From: Tillus elongatus
Taxonomy: Eukaryota; Arthropoda; Insecta; Coleoptera; Cleridae
NCBI GenBank assembly: GCA_964006375.1
Contig: OZ023267.1
Coordinates: forward strand, 87,028,906 to 87,092,905
Length of the DNA stretch: 64,000 nt
Direction: 5' to 3'
The position numbers were made by a program, and so were the translations under genes. The notes under the pieces are model-generated. The model was not told the DNA's origin and did no database searches. It was given only the letters and a program-made list of their open reading frames with translations. Shown here piece after piece: positions 38,697-49,554 of this stretch. Within the stretch, counting starts at the first letter, position 1, and each line of letters starts with the position of its first letter.

Positions 38697-40130
38697 AACT
38701 TCACCTAAAGACAATTAATTTGATTGTCAGATGACTAAGATTACTCTGAAATGATAGTGCCGCTAATGATTACCAAGTATATAGCAGTTGTAGGTAATAA
38801 GTGGTCTCCTTCTACTGGAATATTTGGGTAGCCGGTAATCCGGCTACCCAAATGTGCCATAAACTTCCTGTTGAAATAGACAACCAACTCTCTTGTCTTC
38901 TTATTTTTTATATATCAACCTTTTTAATTTTTACACTATCGAAATTTAAATTACATACATACATAAAAGCTACACCTCAAGCCAGTGACTGGCTACATGA
39001 CTAAGATTACCCTGAAATGATAGACATGTTGGTTTACGAATACTGAAGTCTACACCTTAAGACATTCAGTTTGACTTGTTAGATAAACTAGCTCATAATA
39101 TGAATGTCTAAAAACAAATAAAACTTGAAAGCCACACCTCGAGGCAATTAGTTTACCTGCTCCCATACCAAGATAACTCTAAAATTATTGAGACGTGTTG
39201 GTTTACAAAAATTGAATGCTACTCTTCAAGATATTTGGTTGGGTTTGTTAGGTAAACTAGCTCAGAATGTGAATGTTTGAAAACAAATAATTGTTATTTT
39301 CTTAGTTTTTGACTTTATACCCCTCTTTGTATTTTAAAATAAATGTTACCATACTTAAGATATATATTACAATAAAATGTTAGCAAACGAAGTGTAAGTA
39401 TGAAAATTAAGTTCAATGGTTACATGAATGGGTTACTCTGAAATGATTGACATGTGATGGGTTACAAACTTGAAAGTTACACCTCAAGACAATTAGTTTT
39501 ACTGGTTACATGGCTAAGCGTACTCTGAAATGATAAGAGTTGTGTTGGTTTACGAAAATTGAAGACTGCTCTTCAAGACATTTAGTTTAAGCAGTTAGGT
39601 AAACTAGTTCAGAATATGAACGTTTACAAACAAATAAAACTTGAAAGCTACACCTCACGACCATTAGCTTGACTGTTCACATGACTAAGATTACTCTGAA
39701 ATGATATAAACGTGTTTGTTTACAAAACTTGAGTGCTACTCTTTAAGACATTTAGTTTGGTTTGTTAGGTAAACTAGCATAAATTTTTGAAAACAATTAG
39801 TTGTTATTTTCTTAGTTTTGTACTTTAAAACTTTTGTATTTTTAAAATTAATGTTACCATACTTAAGACATATGTTACAAGAATATGTTAGCAAACGAAG
39901 TGTAAGTATAAAAATGAAGTTGAATGGTTACATGAATGGGTTACTCTACAATGATTGGCGTGATAGCTTACAAACTGGAAACATACACCTCAAGACAATT
40001 AGTTTGACTGGTCACATGACTAACATTACTCTGAAATGATGTAGACGTGTCCGTTTACAAAATTGAAGACTGCTCTTCAGGACATTTAGTTTGAGTAGTT
40101 AGACTAGTTTGAAATGATAAAAACTCGAAA
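38697..40130 (+). repeat. Satellite-like tandem array with higher-order period
   Basis: A diverged monomer of about 165-170 bases repeats here. Marker ACACCTCAAGACAATTAG (with variants) is at about 38971, 39133, 39480, 39651 and 39987: intervals 162, 347, 171 and 336. Markers two apart are separated by about 509-518 bases, so a simple unit alternates with a longer one that contains an extra block (TTGTTATTTTCTTAG ... GCAAACGAAGTGTAAGTAT) seen at about 39290 and 39800. Other monomer blocks are ACTCTGAAATGAT and AGACATTTAGTTTG. Both edges are (TA)n tracts. Copies differ substantially, so it is an old array. Confidence 0.85.
38823..38852. repeat. Perfect 13-bp palindrome with 4-base loop
   Basis: TTTGGGTAGCCGG, loop TAAT, then CCGGCTACCCAAA. 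It interrupts the first satellite monomer and is richer in GC than its surroundings; it may be a short foldback insertion. Confidence 0.95.
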
Positions 40131-40131
40131 T

Positions 40132-40239
<108 letters not shown>

Positions 40240-40243
40240 GTTT

Positions 40244-40288
40244 GCGTAGACTGCAGTTTCGAACCGTCCCGGTTCATCATCAGCACGC
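40244..40288 (-). ncRNA. Hammerhead ribozyme of the Penelope-like element
   Basis: Minus strand, high to low: stem I GCGUG (40288-40284); CUGAUGA (40283-40277); one U (40276); stem II GAACC (40275-40271), loop GGGAC, GGUUC (40265-40261); GAA (40260-40258); stem III AC (40257-40256), loop UGCA, GU (40251-40250); cleavage base C (40249); stem I return UACGC (40248-40244), giving five pairs including one G-U. Every core base is present, stem II is perfectly paired, and stem III is the very short form known from Penelope-like elements. It begins where the element's reading frame stops (40288), the place of the terminal repeat. Activity is inferred. Confidence 0.85.
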
Positions 40289-41357
40289 TACTGACTGTGA
40301 TCGCTGCTGTGTGGTCTACGTCTGAGATTGTACGTGGCGCCTGCGCGTTGCGCTTCTATTGGTCGGTTTACTGTTCTCTGATTGGTTGTGCCTTCAGACT
40401 GTGTCGTGTGTATCGGCCTCCTGTCTTGATCACTGTGGTTTGATAATTTTTCTATTTGTATGGCTTTTATTAAGTTTTGTTTAAATGTTTGTACTTGGAT
40501 TTGTTCTGACATTAACTGTTTCTTGTTTGTTTGTTGAATGTAGTATTGTTTCCAGATTTCAATTTTTTTGTGGTCTTTAACATGTTTCATTAGTTATAAT
40601 TGGGTGATATCTGGTTTTTGGTGTTTTGTGTTGTGAATGTGTACGTTTGATTTGTAGCTAGGTATGTGGATTTTATCTAATGCTATGTTGAATCTTGTTT
40701 CTATTGATTTTCTTGTCATTCCTATATATTTTTTATTGCATGTGTTACATTCTGTTTGATATATTCCGTTTAATTCATGTGGGTTGTGTTATTGTTTTTT
40801 ATTAATTTTGTTTACTATTTTGTTATTGGTTTTGTAGCTCATTTTAAGTCATATTGTTTAAGTGTTTGTGTTATTTTTTGATGTGGTGGTTATAAGTGAA
40901 TGTTGTGTATTTTGTGTTTGTTTCCAGTGTTGTGTTTTCGGTTTTGTTGATTTGTTTATTTTTTATTTGTTTTACTAGATTTTCTATTGTTTTCTTGTTG
41001 TATCCATTTCATTGTACTATTTTTAGTATGCTGTTGTACTCCTTTTCTCGTTCGTCATTATGGAGTGGTACATTTAGCATTCTGTTTATTAAATATCTAT
41101 ATGCGGCCATTTTGTGTGTGTGGGGGGGGGGGTGTATTGAGTGTTTAGGTATAGTGATGTCTGTTTGTGTAGGTTTTCTGTATATTTTGTCTTTCAATCT
41201 GCTTTTCTTTTCTGATTGGTGTTAAGTCTAGGAAGTTTATGCTGTTATTTGCTTCTTTTTCTATTGTAAATGTCATGTTGTTGTTGATTTGGTTTATTTT
41301 TGCGAGGATATTGTCTATGTTGGTTTTTTGGTTGTCGTATATTATTCCACATTCCAA
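40288..41357 (-). pseudogene. Penelope-like element: RT tail and GIY-YIG endonuclease (5' truncated)
   Basis: Minus strand. From 41357: the C-terminal part of the reverse transcriptase, MTFTIEKEANNSINFLDLTP, then after a frameshift IYRKPTQTDITI and HKMAAYRYLINRMLNVPL, standard for Penelope-like elements. Further on, at about 40770-40700, GIYQTECNTCNKKYIGMTRK is the GIY-YIG nuclease start with its CX2C, and KDHKKIEIWKQYYI (about 40570-40530) its end. The last frame stops at 40290-40288, at the edge of the hammerhead. The RT catalytic core is missing: the element is cut off at the (TA)n tract at 41360. Frameshifts and stops between blocks show decay. Confidence 0.88.
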
Positions 41358-41358
41358 A

Positions 41359-41359
<1 letters not shown>

Positions 41360-41445
<86 letters not shown>
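41360..41445. repeat. (TA)n microsatellite
   Basis: Pure AT tract of about 85 bases at the truncated end of the Penelope-like element. Confidence 0.97.
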
Positions 41446-41447
<2 letters not shown>

Positions 41448-41629
41448 TTTAATAGAAGATAATATGAGTTATATTTAACAATTATGACTATTTTAGAGTG
41501 TCGCGCAAGTAAGTTACACACGAAACATTAATTTCTTCTATTGAGAACACCTATATATTATTGTATTGTATATTATATTATGTCCTATTAAATTTTTATT
41601 TTATTTATTTTTTATTTCTTACAAGTCTA

Positions 41630-41885
41630 GCTAACGGTTAGTATGCTTTGGAGAACCCAGTTCACCACAACACATTTTTTAGACACTACGATCGGTTCCT
41701 AAAAAAGTTAGCCTCATCAGAGAGTTGAATAATGTGATCATCATAATTGATTCATTTTTCTGATGACGCCAGCTTTGTTAGCGAAACGATCGTTACGTCT
41801 GAAAAACGTATTAGGGTAAACTGGGTTCTTCTAAGCATAATTACCTGCTCTCACGAAGTCTCCGATCTTCACTAAGTAACATGGG
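41630..41885. repeat. Palindromic hammerhead-bearing element, copy E
   Basis: Left arm from about 41650 (TGGAGAACCCAGTTCACC, then CACAACACATTTTTTAGAC) to TCATCAGAGAG at 41715; right arm from CTGATGACGCC at 41760 to TGGGTTCTTCTAAGC and CTTCACTAAGT at 41880. Both ends of the family consensus are visible. The left arm on the minus strand keeps CTGATGA but has lost the rest of the core; the right arm on + is complete in its core (separate entry). It lies about 270 bases from the Penelope-like element but its hammerhead is a different sequence. Confidence 0.78.
41757..41797 (+). ncRNA. Hammerhead ribozyme-like motif, copy E
   Basis: CUGAUGA at 41760-41766; one C; stem II GCCAGC (41768-41773), UUU, GUUAGC (41777-41782) with one mismatch and one G-U; GAA at 41783-41785; stem III AC (41786-41787), loop GAUC, GU (41792-41793); cleavage position U at 41794 (GUU, permitted but less favoured than GUC). 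Stem I is poorly paired in this copy. The core is complete; activity is doubtful. Confidence 0.5.
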
Positions 41886-43006
41886 GGTGTCTAATACTTG
41901 TTACTATACATTTAAAAAAAATCTTAAGTAAATTTCATGGGCCATTAAATTAGCTACATTTTCAAATTATTGGTATCTGTTTATATACTAATTGATACAG
42001 ACCAGTTGCTGATACCATAAAGTAGTTTTTGGTAATATTAATTAAAAGTTCACCAAGAATTTTAGCGATACACGAAAATGGCTTAATTGAGTAAACAATA
42101 AAACGTTAAACTTTTTTTCTTCTGGCAATTTTTTGGAAAAAATTATTTTCTGGTATCGGTTGATGTCATTGAACCATTTCCCCATACAGGGCGAAAGGAC
42201 TTAGAGGCTCTAAAAGCCATAAATTGGCCAAATATCTCCTGATTGAGCCACTACTGATTTTTTTTCTTGTGGGGTAACCTCAAGAACAATATATACAAAC
42301 CCGCACCCAGATGTTACATTTTTGAGAGAAGCTACTTATATTTGATTTAGCCACGTTGTACATATATATTCAAGTCTTAAACTGACCCTGGATATGGGTT
42401 CCAAAAGGTCTAATTCGCGCTCATTTGAAGATATTTTTCGAACATTCGAAAGTCCGCACCAATACCAAAATGTTCATAATGAAAATTCGCTAATAATGGA
42501 TATAATACCTCATTGGTATTTAGCAACTAACAAAATATTTGTCATGTGACATCGACAATTAAAATGCCTCGCCAAAATAAGTCTAAATGAATAAGAGATA
42601 AGATAGATGGAGTAATTAATTTGAATTCTATTTGTGTGTGTGTGGGCGCGCGAACGTGTGCGCGCGCGTGTGCGTGTGGCGTGTGGGTGTGTGTGATAGG
42701 TATATTGTTCATGTTATTTAAGTAATTTATGTTTACAGGATGTTAAGGAATATATTCCGCGGTATTTTATAAATTTTGTTAAATTTAATTCCGGAAAAAT
42801 TTGGATTAGAATTATGCAACCAAACAGATTTTTGGAACATTCCATCTGTAAATTGGTGGCAATATATGAGTTAGGTGTAAAAATAAATTGACAAGTATCA
42901 AAGATATAGCATGTTTGAGATGAAAATTTGCAATTTTCCATGGAAGAACTAGAATCACAGAATTGACCTCCAAAAATATTTTTCCGTGTAATGAAAAAAA
43001 AAATTG
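41886..43006. other. Intergenic DNA with a composite repeat piece
   Basis: No gene was seen. At about 42374-42510 is a diverged copy of the block following the (TA)n tract elsewhere (ACTGACCCTGGATATGGG, GCGCTCATTTGAAGATAT, ATGAAAATTCGCTAATA). A (GT)n/(GC)n tract lies at 42628-42705. Confidence 0.5.
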
Positions 43007-43240
43007 GACGCAGCAAGTGCATTATGCTAGCGATTTTTCATAAAACTGACTTTAATGGCAAATATGTCTTTTTTAATGAATTATTGGAATTTGGTATAAC
43101 CTATATAGTCGTAACAATGTACCATATTTTATAAAAATAACTTTATTGTTTTACAAAGTACAAAATATTTTTCGAAAATAAACCTGAAATGTTCCTAACA
43201 AAACTAACTTGATTTTCCTGGCCAACGAACCTCTTTATTT
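43007..43240 (+). repeat. MITE-G copy
   Basis: Starts GGACGCAGCAAGTGCATTAT and continues with ATAACCTATATAGTCG and ATTTTCCTGGCCAACGAACC. Its far terminus is missing. Confidence 0.75.
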
Positions 43241-43637
43241 ACACACCTGCCAAGATATAATTATTAATAATTTTGACTTTTTGATAAAAACTCCTAGAAA
43301 AAAAATTGCATGAACATTTTTAACCAATTTCTTTCACGTGAGTTCGCCATTTTCCTAACAAAAATTGGATTGAGTTATTATCTGAAGCAAAAATTATTTT
43401 TTACGCAAATTTTCAAGAACATTTTTGGCACGAAACTTCGAACACATTTTTTATAATAACTTATAAAACATTTATTATTAATTACCAATTATTCACAAAG
43501 ATATTACAAAAATGAGCTCTACGGAAACACTTACAAAATTTGACTAAATATTTTTTTACACGAAAATTTGCTGAAAAATTATAGAACGTTCAAATTATAT
43601 ACCAACCTAATCTGTAGTTAAAATGAAATAAAAAGTC
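43241..43637. other. AT-rich DNA between two MITE-G copies
   Basis: Short blocks (AAAATTTGCTGAAAAATTATAG, written in part) resemble the composite repeat body, but divergence is high. No gene seen. Confidence 0.35.
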
Positions 43638-43759
43638 TGGACGCAGCAAGTGCGTTATAGTAGTGAATTTTCATTAAAATGTTTTTAATAACAAATATGT
43701 ATTTTATAATGATAGCAGGCATCAAGTTTGGTTACCAGGATAACCTATATAGTAGAAAC
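43638..43759 (+). repeat. MITE-G fragment cut by the Pao LTR
   Basis: Starts GGACGCAGCAAGTGCGTTAT and runs to CCTATATAGTAGAAAC, where other copies continue AATGTGCC but here the Pao LTR begins at 43760. The continuation was not found at the other end of the Pao element. Confidence 0.8.
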
Positions 43760-44162
43760 TGTTTTGTACGAGAGCTAAGTGGACTATATCCAATTGTTGA
43801 GGAAAAGTAAAATGCTAGATTATGTCACAATACAGCAGTACATACCTTCCTGTTCTTCCTGTACGATGTTGATTTCACGGCAAGGGTAAGAAGTAAGGAA
43901 AATTGGTATAAACCGTCTCGTGTATAAATAAGCACTACTGCGTTATGACACGATATTGTTTTATTATTCGCGTCAATTACTAACATGCGGGATTACTATT
44001 TGAGCGGGTTTACTATAGAAGCGGGTTTACTAGATAAACGGGTTTACTATAAAAGCGGTTTTTGATACTACTGTTACTTTCTACGTGAAAAATGCTACTC
44101 TCCTGCTGATTTTAAATATCAAAATGATCAGTGATAAGCAATATTAGCGAAATCACGATACA
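43760..44162 (-). repeat. Pao LTR (3' LTR in element orientation)
   Basis: Aligns with 58653-59082 over its whole length: GAGAGCTAAGTGGACTATAT, GTGTATAAATAAGCACTACT, ATTGTTTTATTATTCGCG, TTTCTACGTGAAAAATGC. It has three short reiterations of GCGGGTTTACTA. The TATAAATA is on the + strand relative to the window, so it may not be the element promoter. Confidence 0.85.
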
Positions 44163-46119
44163 TACAGTATGGTCTCTCTTCCGTGATAACGTAAATAAAA
44201 ATATTTTTTCGGAGAATAACAACGCACAATATAACCAGCGAAATGAGTCAGCGCGAACATATCGCCCCAGCTGAGAAAACAATTTTCAGATTAGCGTATT
44301 AAGGAAGTAAGTGCTACATTTAACTCACTATTCTAAAACTAATCTAAAATTGTAATTATAACAACTAGAGACTAACTTACAAAATTAAATAAATTGTCTA
44401 TCCATCGCGTCGAGTGCGGACAAATTTTGACGACTGGTCTTTTCCAAACTCCTAGACGAGTTCGTACAGAAACCACTCTAACTATGCCATCTGAGGCAGG
44501 GAATACCTCTTCTGTAACACCTGATGGGCCATTGAAGAGGATGTACGTTATCCTGTTTGATAAGCACTACTTTGCCGACAGTTATATTTTGAGAATTCGA
44601 ATCCTACTTTTGTATAACTTGGAGTTGCAAAATATATTCTAAATGCCAGCAGCGCCAAAATACCTGTAACATCTGATCTATTAGTTGATACCTATTCAAA
44701 CGATTCATTGCAACTTATCCTACTTGTTGAACCGGCAAGGTTTTCAAAGGTGTTAAGTTAAAGCTGTGCGCTGGAGTTGTAACGAGGCCTGACTTGCGGG
44801 GTGAATTGTTTAGCGGAAACGGTCCCGGGCGCCAGATTTTGAAAGGGTTTGCTCCCTGTGAGGATGTCTACGACCTCGTCACAAGGCTCTGGCCACGGTT
44901 GTGGTCGGAGTGCCCGGATAGCTGTGTGGAGAGGGTCCGGTAGCCTATGATATAACTGGCCGTATAGATACCTCCGAGGTTGCGGACTTTAATCGCTCCC
45001 CCAGTATTTACCTGACCTTCCGAAAGTATGTGTGGGTGTAGCAGATTTATTTGCGGTTATAATATAGACTGAATATACTTTCCACACTATTTATTGCCTC
45101 ATGTAATGTTACAATTCACTGGTATTCTTACAATGTGAATGGTACTTATCACGCTAATTTATTCTAAAATAAATTATATTACTGATGACGAGCCAACAAA
45201 ATTAATTATTCCCCACGGAGGAGTACGGAAGGCGCGCGGGCGGAAACTCCGAGTGCTGTGGTCTACGACTCGTGGATGCAGCCGTTAAGTGGGTCGATTG
45301 GAGAAACCTCAAATAACTAAATGGCGCCTATCCGGCGAAGTCGGTACGGCGAGATCAAGCGCCTCGACGTCAGGGCGTCGATAGGGAACGGGGAGGGTTA
45401 TAGGGAAACACCCTGTGCAAGGATATTGTCATATACTAACTCGACCTTGGCCTGCTTGTGTACTTACAGCGTACAGACCAGAGTCCAATCAGAACAGTCG
45501 TACGCAATACACTCGAGAGATCTGTGTTAGCTACAGCATCACCTCCCTAATGTTTTACGAAACGCCAACAATAATGGGATATGGTAACGGAAGGAAATTA
45601 CGCTAGATCCCACGATCTCGACGTCACCGGAGAGACACACGGAACTGAGAAAATATCAAAAAATTATCTCTATATATAAAATAAGAAAAACTTAAAAGGT
45701 TCTTACCTAGACTACGTTCAGAAGAATTATTAGAGTACAAAATTGTTCTATGTAACAACGGGACGGGCGGTACTGTATCCTAATACTTATAATTTTAAAC
45801 AAGCAGACTTTTAATTAACGGGTGCGAAACTCAAGCTATAAATTTAACCACGCTACGGCAAACGGTGAACTCTATCTGCCTCTCCTCGTTATTTCTCTCT
45901 CCAGTCACCGGCTGAAAAATCCTAATCGGTGGTAGATACCTTATCCTTATCTTCTGCAGATATGTTATTTACTCCGCAGCGATAATTCGAAAATGCGTAC
46001 TTTTAAGAAATATTACTGATAAAATAATGATTTTTACTTCGTAGAATTTTTACCCGTGTGATTTATATTATATTTATTTTCGAACAGTCGCTTTTAATAT
46101 CTACAGCTGTTCTGAAAAT
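44163..46119. other. Unassigned segment inside the Pao element
   Basis: It lies between the integrase end and the 3' LTR. The end of the integrase is not recognisable. The segment at about 44760-45660 is clearly richer in GC than the rest of the window (for example GGCGCGCGGGCGGAAACTCC). Small + frames (44394-44642, 45321-45530) show no domain. It could be Pao 3' untranslated DNA, an unrecognised insertion, or captured sequence. Confidence 0.35.
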
Positions 46120-48881
46120 ATCTACTTCGTTACATAGTCAGTGCTTGAGGGTCACTGAGGTATCACTCAGAACACATAGTAATCTGGAGTTTACTATAGC
46201 TTCAATAGAACACAACAAAGTTTGCAACTTTTCAAATGTAAGAATTTGTGAACCAACAACCTTATATAAATGCGTCTTAACTGCTTCTATATTTGCCTCC
46301 CATATTCCACCGAAGTGTAGACTTAAAGGTGGATTCAGCGCCATTCGATTTTTCTCTTGGAAAGTTCGCAATGAAAACGATTTTAGTATTCCTCAGAAGA
46401 CAGTAGTCTGTACAGGTCATCTAAGAAAGATCTCGCACCAATGTAGTTTGTACCGCAATGACAGTACAATACTGAACACGGATCCCGTTGACTTAAGAAA
46501 CGTTTCAAGGCTAAGAAGAAAGCATTAGTACTAAGATATAATACCAATTCGAGATGTAAGGCTTTAGTAACTAAACAAATAAAAATGCATATGGGCACCT
46601 TTTGCGTTTTTTAATCTCTACGATGACTAATTGAAATTTGTATTGGTCCACCATAATATGTTCCTGTATGGACGAGTGGCTTTGCTTTCTCCACACGACA
46701 TGCCGGTAAATCAGCCATAAGTGGAAACGTGGGTTTCGGTCAGAATTTAAAGCAAATATTGCAGGATCGAATACGCTTTCTAACTATACCGCTTGTCCGC
46801 AAAATCCAACATTGCAGTTGCAGCAGAGCAGCACTAGACTAGGACCTGTATGAAGATTGGTTACGTGAGTATTGTCAATTAAAAGTTCTACTACATGTGA
46901 TCGCTTTAGAAGCAACCAACGATTCTGCTGATTGCATTTTAAATTTGAATTGGATATTCTACCACATACCCGCAGCAAATTGTTGTGTAGAAAAAATCTA
47001 AGTCTACGCAAGTTGGAAGGACATTAACCAACTAAACTTTCTTCTGCCTTCTGTAAATCATGACCTCCTAAAAATCGAAGTATATATAAATATACTTCGA
47101 TTTTTAGGTCATGATTTATAGTATAGACTGTGACTCGAAGTAATCTCATCCAACTTGAGGATTTGTTTATTATTATTTCTATGGAGGAAGGCTCCTCATT
47201 TTTGACTACTATAAGGGAAGAATTTTTTCTTCAAGGCTAGTAACCTTATCTAACTGTGAATATGACTGAACGGGCCATTTTTCAATATCTGACTTCAACC
47301 AGTTAGGTCCCCTAAACCACAAACGACTCTCTAGAAGCTGTGAAGGCATTAGTCCCTTTGAAACATAATCCGCTGGATAATTTCACTTCTAACATGAAAC
47401 CATGAACTAGTTGCGATGAGCCCTTGAATTTTTGCCACACGATTAGACACAAATGTCTTCCACCGGTGCGGGGAGGAATTTATCCATGACAAAGTAACTA
47501 TGGAATCAGACAAAGTAATTATTCTATCCATATGTATGCATGGCTCGCATTGTTTACGTATTCAACGAACCAATTATGCCATCAAATGGGCCACACAAAG
47601 CTCTAAGCGAGGTATAAATACTGTTTTGAGAGGCGCCACCTTGGACTTGGCTTGGAAATGCTACCAGATAATTCACACTTTCAGAAATGATGCCTATATG
47701 TCGCGGTATTTTTAGATTACAAATTCGGTAATTCCTGAATGAAAGTATTCCACACATCCACTATATATGCAGGGGGACATTCGTCCCGCGAGAGTTTTAA
47801 TGTCCAAATATTTGGAATGACTAATTTTGCTGATATTATCACTGGAGCTATTAAACCTAACGGGTCGAAAAGACGTGCTACTGTTGAAAGAATTTTCCGC
47901 TTACTACAAATCTTTGTATCTGCCAAATTGACTTTGTAGAAGAAAATGTGGAGAAAGTGATTTCATTGAAGGTCCAAAACCTTGAACCTATTATTGAATG
48001 AAATTGTTCTAGGTAATGTGTTTTCTATAAGAATTTGATTAAGCAAATCTTCTGAGTTGGTCCAGCAACTCCATTCAACTAATTCGAAACCTTCTGCCCT
48101 ACACATGTCGGTTATTTCCGAGCATAACTCTTTAGCATAATCCAGATTAGTTACTGAAACGCAATAATCGTCTACATGTTTCCAATAATCGACTTGGATG
48201 CAAGAGGATAAGACTCTGACTCATCACAGGCTAACTTTCGGATTGTCCTCAAAGCAAGGAGAACTAGAAATTCCGAAAGCCACTGTATTTATTTGATAAC
48301 CAGACTTGCTCCTTTGGCGAAAATCTCCATAACAAGCTTTGCTATCGTGTATGAGAATTTTGTCTATGCATTTGGCGTATGTCTGCTGTCATCGCCACAA
48401 GAAATAGTCTAAACTTAGTAAGCACTATCAAAACATTCGTGTGAAGCTTAGGAGCTACGTGAAAAATATTTCAAGGAAATTGAGGAGTCTGTTTTACAGC
48501 TCGCATCAAAAACTATTCTAAGTTGTGTAGAAGCGCAATCTAATTTTACTAATCCATGGTATGTAATATGCAGGATAAATGGATTCTTTTCCTGAAAGTT
48601 TAAAAATACGACTTTGCGAAAGATAATCTATCATCGCTTCGTGGTATTTTTGCTTTAATGACGGATCTGCTTCTGGCGTTCGCGCTAGAGAAAGAAATCT
48701 TCTATGTGCTCTATGGTATGAGTCTTCTAACTACGATGGATCCCTCTTAAATGGTAAAGCCACTGTGTATCTACCATTTGCATCTCCTTTCGTTGTAGTT
48801 TCAAATATGTTTTCGCTTTCTTCGTCGTCTTTGTTGACAGTTACAAGTGAAAGTTCTTCTATTTACCAGAACTTCTGAAGA
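46120..48881 (-). pseudogene. pol: BEL/Pao Pol: RT, RNase H and integrase, decayed
   Basis: Minus-strand fragments in several frames, from high to low coordinate: RT N-terminal block with GRYTVALPFKRDPS (about 48790-48745); the polymerase active site reading HVDDYCVS at about 48185-48155, where the family has YVDD; TKR.ILS..ARLFDPLGLIAP as KRKILSTVARLFDPLGLIAP (47895-47835); RNase H block SDSIVTLSWINSSPHRWK (about 47505-47455); the region before integrase, LLRVCGRISNSNL; and the integrase, FICLVTKALHLELV (about 46580) and PPLSLHFGGIWEANIEAVK (about 46330-46275), NSRLLCVLSD. Stops and frameshifts separate the pieces, so no product is possible. The 5' continuation lies beyond the gypsy insertion at 53179. 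Confidence 0.88.
47051..47121. repeat. Hairpin of ~32-bp arms inside Pao pol
   Basis: The arm 47051-47085 (AAATCATGACCT ... AAAAATCGAAGTATAT) is matched by 47090-47121 in reverse complement, with a four-base loop and a three-base CCT excess in the left arm. It interrupts Pao coding similarity, so it probably arose or inserted after the element decayed. Confidence 0.9.
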
Positions 48882-48885
48882 ATAC

Positions 48886-49292
48886 TGTTACGTTCTTCGG
48901 GGTCCTGGATTAGTCGACTAACAAAACACAGCTTTTCAAACTACTAATTTATTATAACCAACTATTTTCTAACACCACTATTAACTAACATATTTCTTTC
49001 TATTACTAAATGTCTATAGAACTATATTCCACTATACGCCTTTTATGATCGCTTCGATACACCAACACTAACTAACCATTGACTTAATACTGAACTGGCT
49101 TACTCTCTATGCGGCTCGCCTACTTATACTGTCCATAGAGATTCTAGACCTTCTACGTTGTTCTACACCTGTCACTTCTGGTCCCTTCTAGAAATATAAT
49201 TTGTGTTCGCTGTTACCAACACACTTTACAATCGGTCTCTGACCATAGAAGTAACTAAGTTCATAGACTTAATTCTCATAGACGAGTGTGAC
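48886..49292 (-). repeat. Gypsy LTR (3' LTR in element orientation)
   Basis: About 407 bases from TGTTACGTTCTTCGGGGTCC to CATAGACGAGTGTGAC; aligned piecewise with 50818-51049 plus 52983-53174. The G/C-rich GCTGCCCCCTT directly inside it (49293-49303) is the likely polypurine tract on the minus strand. Confidence 0.88.
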
Positions 49293-49554
49293 GCTGCCCC
49301 CTTCTTACATTCGAACGTCCTGGTCGAATTCCGACATTTCTTGGTATGGCGTAAGCCTGTGCATATGGACCACCTTCATCTTGCTCTTCGGGCTCCTCCC
49401 AATGCAATAGACAACGTCATTGATCCTTTTGACCACCTTTTGACGAACATTCCCATAATTTATCTAGTTTCGGTGACCGTCCCTTGCGACGTACTTTCTT
49501 TAAAATCAGCTGAATTACCTCGAACGTCATAACGGGTTTTCATGCGGTCGCTTT

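Noticed and set aside
38697..40130. CRISPR-like array
   Set aside because: The repeats are long, diverged and have no uniform short spacer pattern, and the window is eukaryotic; it is a satellite-like array.
42628..42705. GT/GC-rich tract as a regulatory island
   Set aside because: It is a simple alternating purine-pyrimidine repeat; Z-DNA potential is possible but nothing ties it to a gene.
46058..46528. 156-residue + frame
   Set aside because: It is the antisense of the Pao integrase, whose motifs read on the minus strand.
49203..49532. 109-residue + frame across the gypsy LTR edge
   Set aside because: It is the antisense of LTR and integrase tail sequence belonging to the minus-strand gypsy element.
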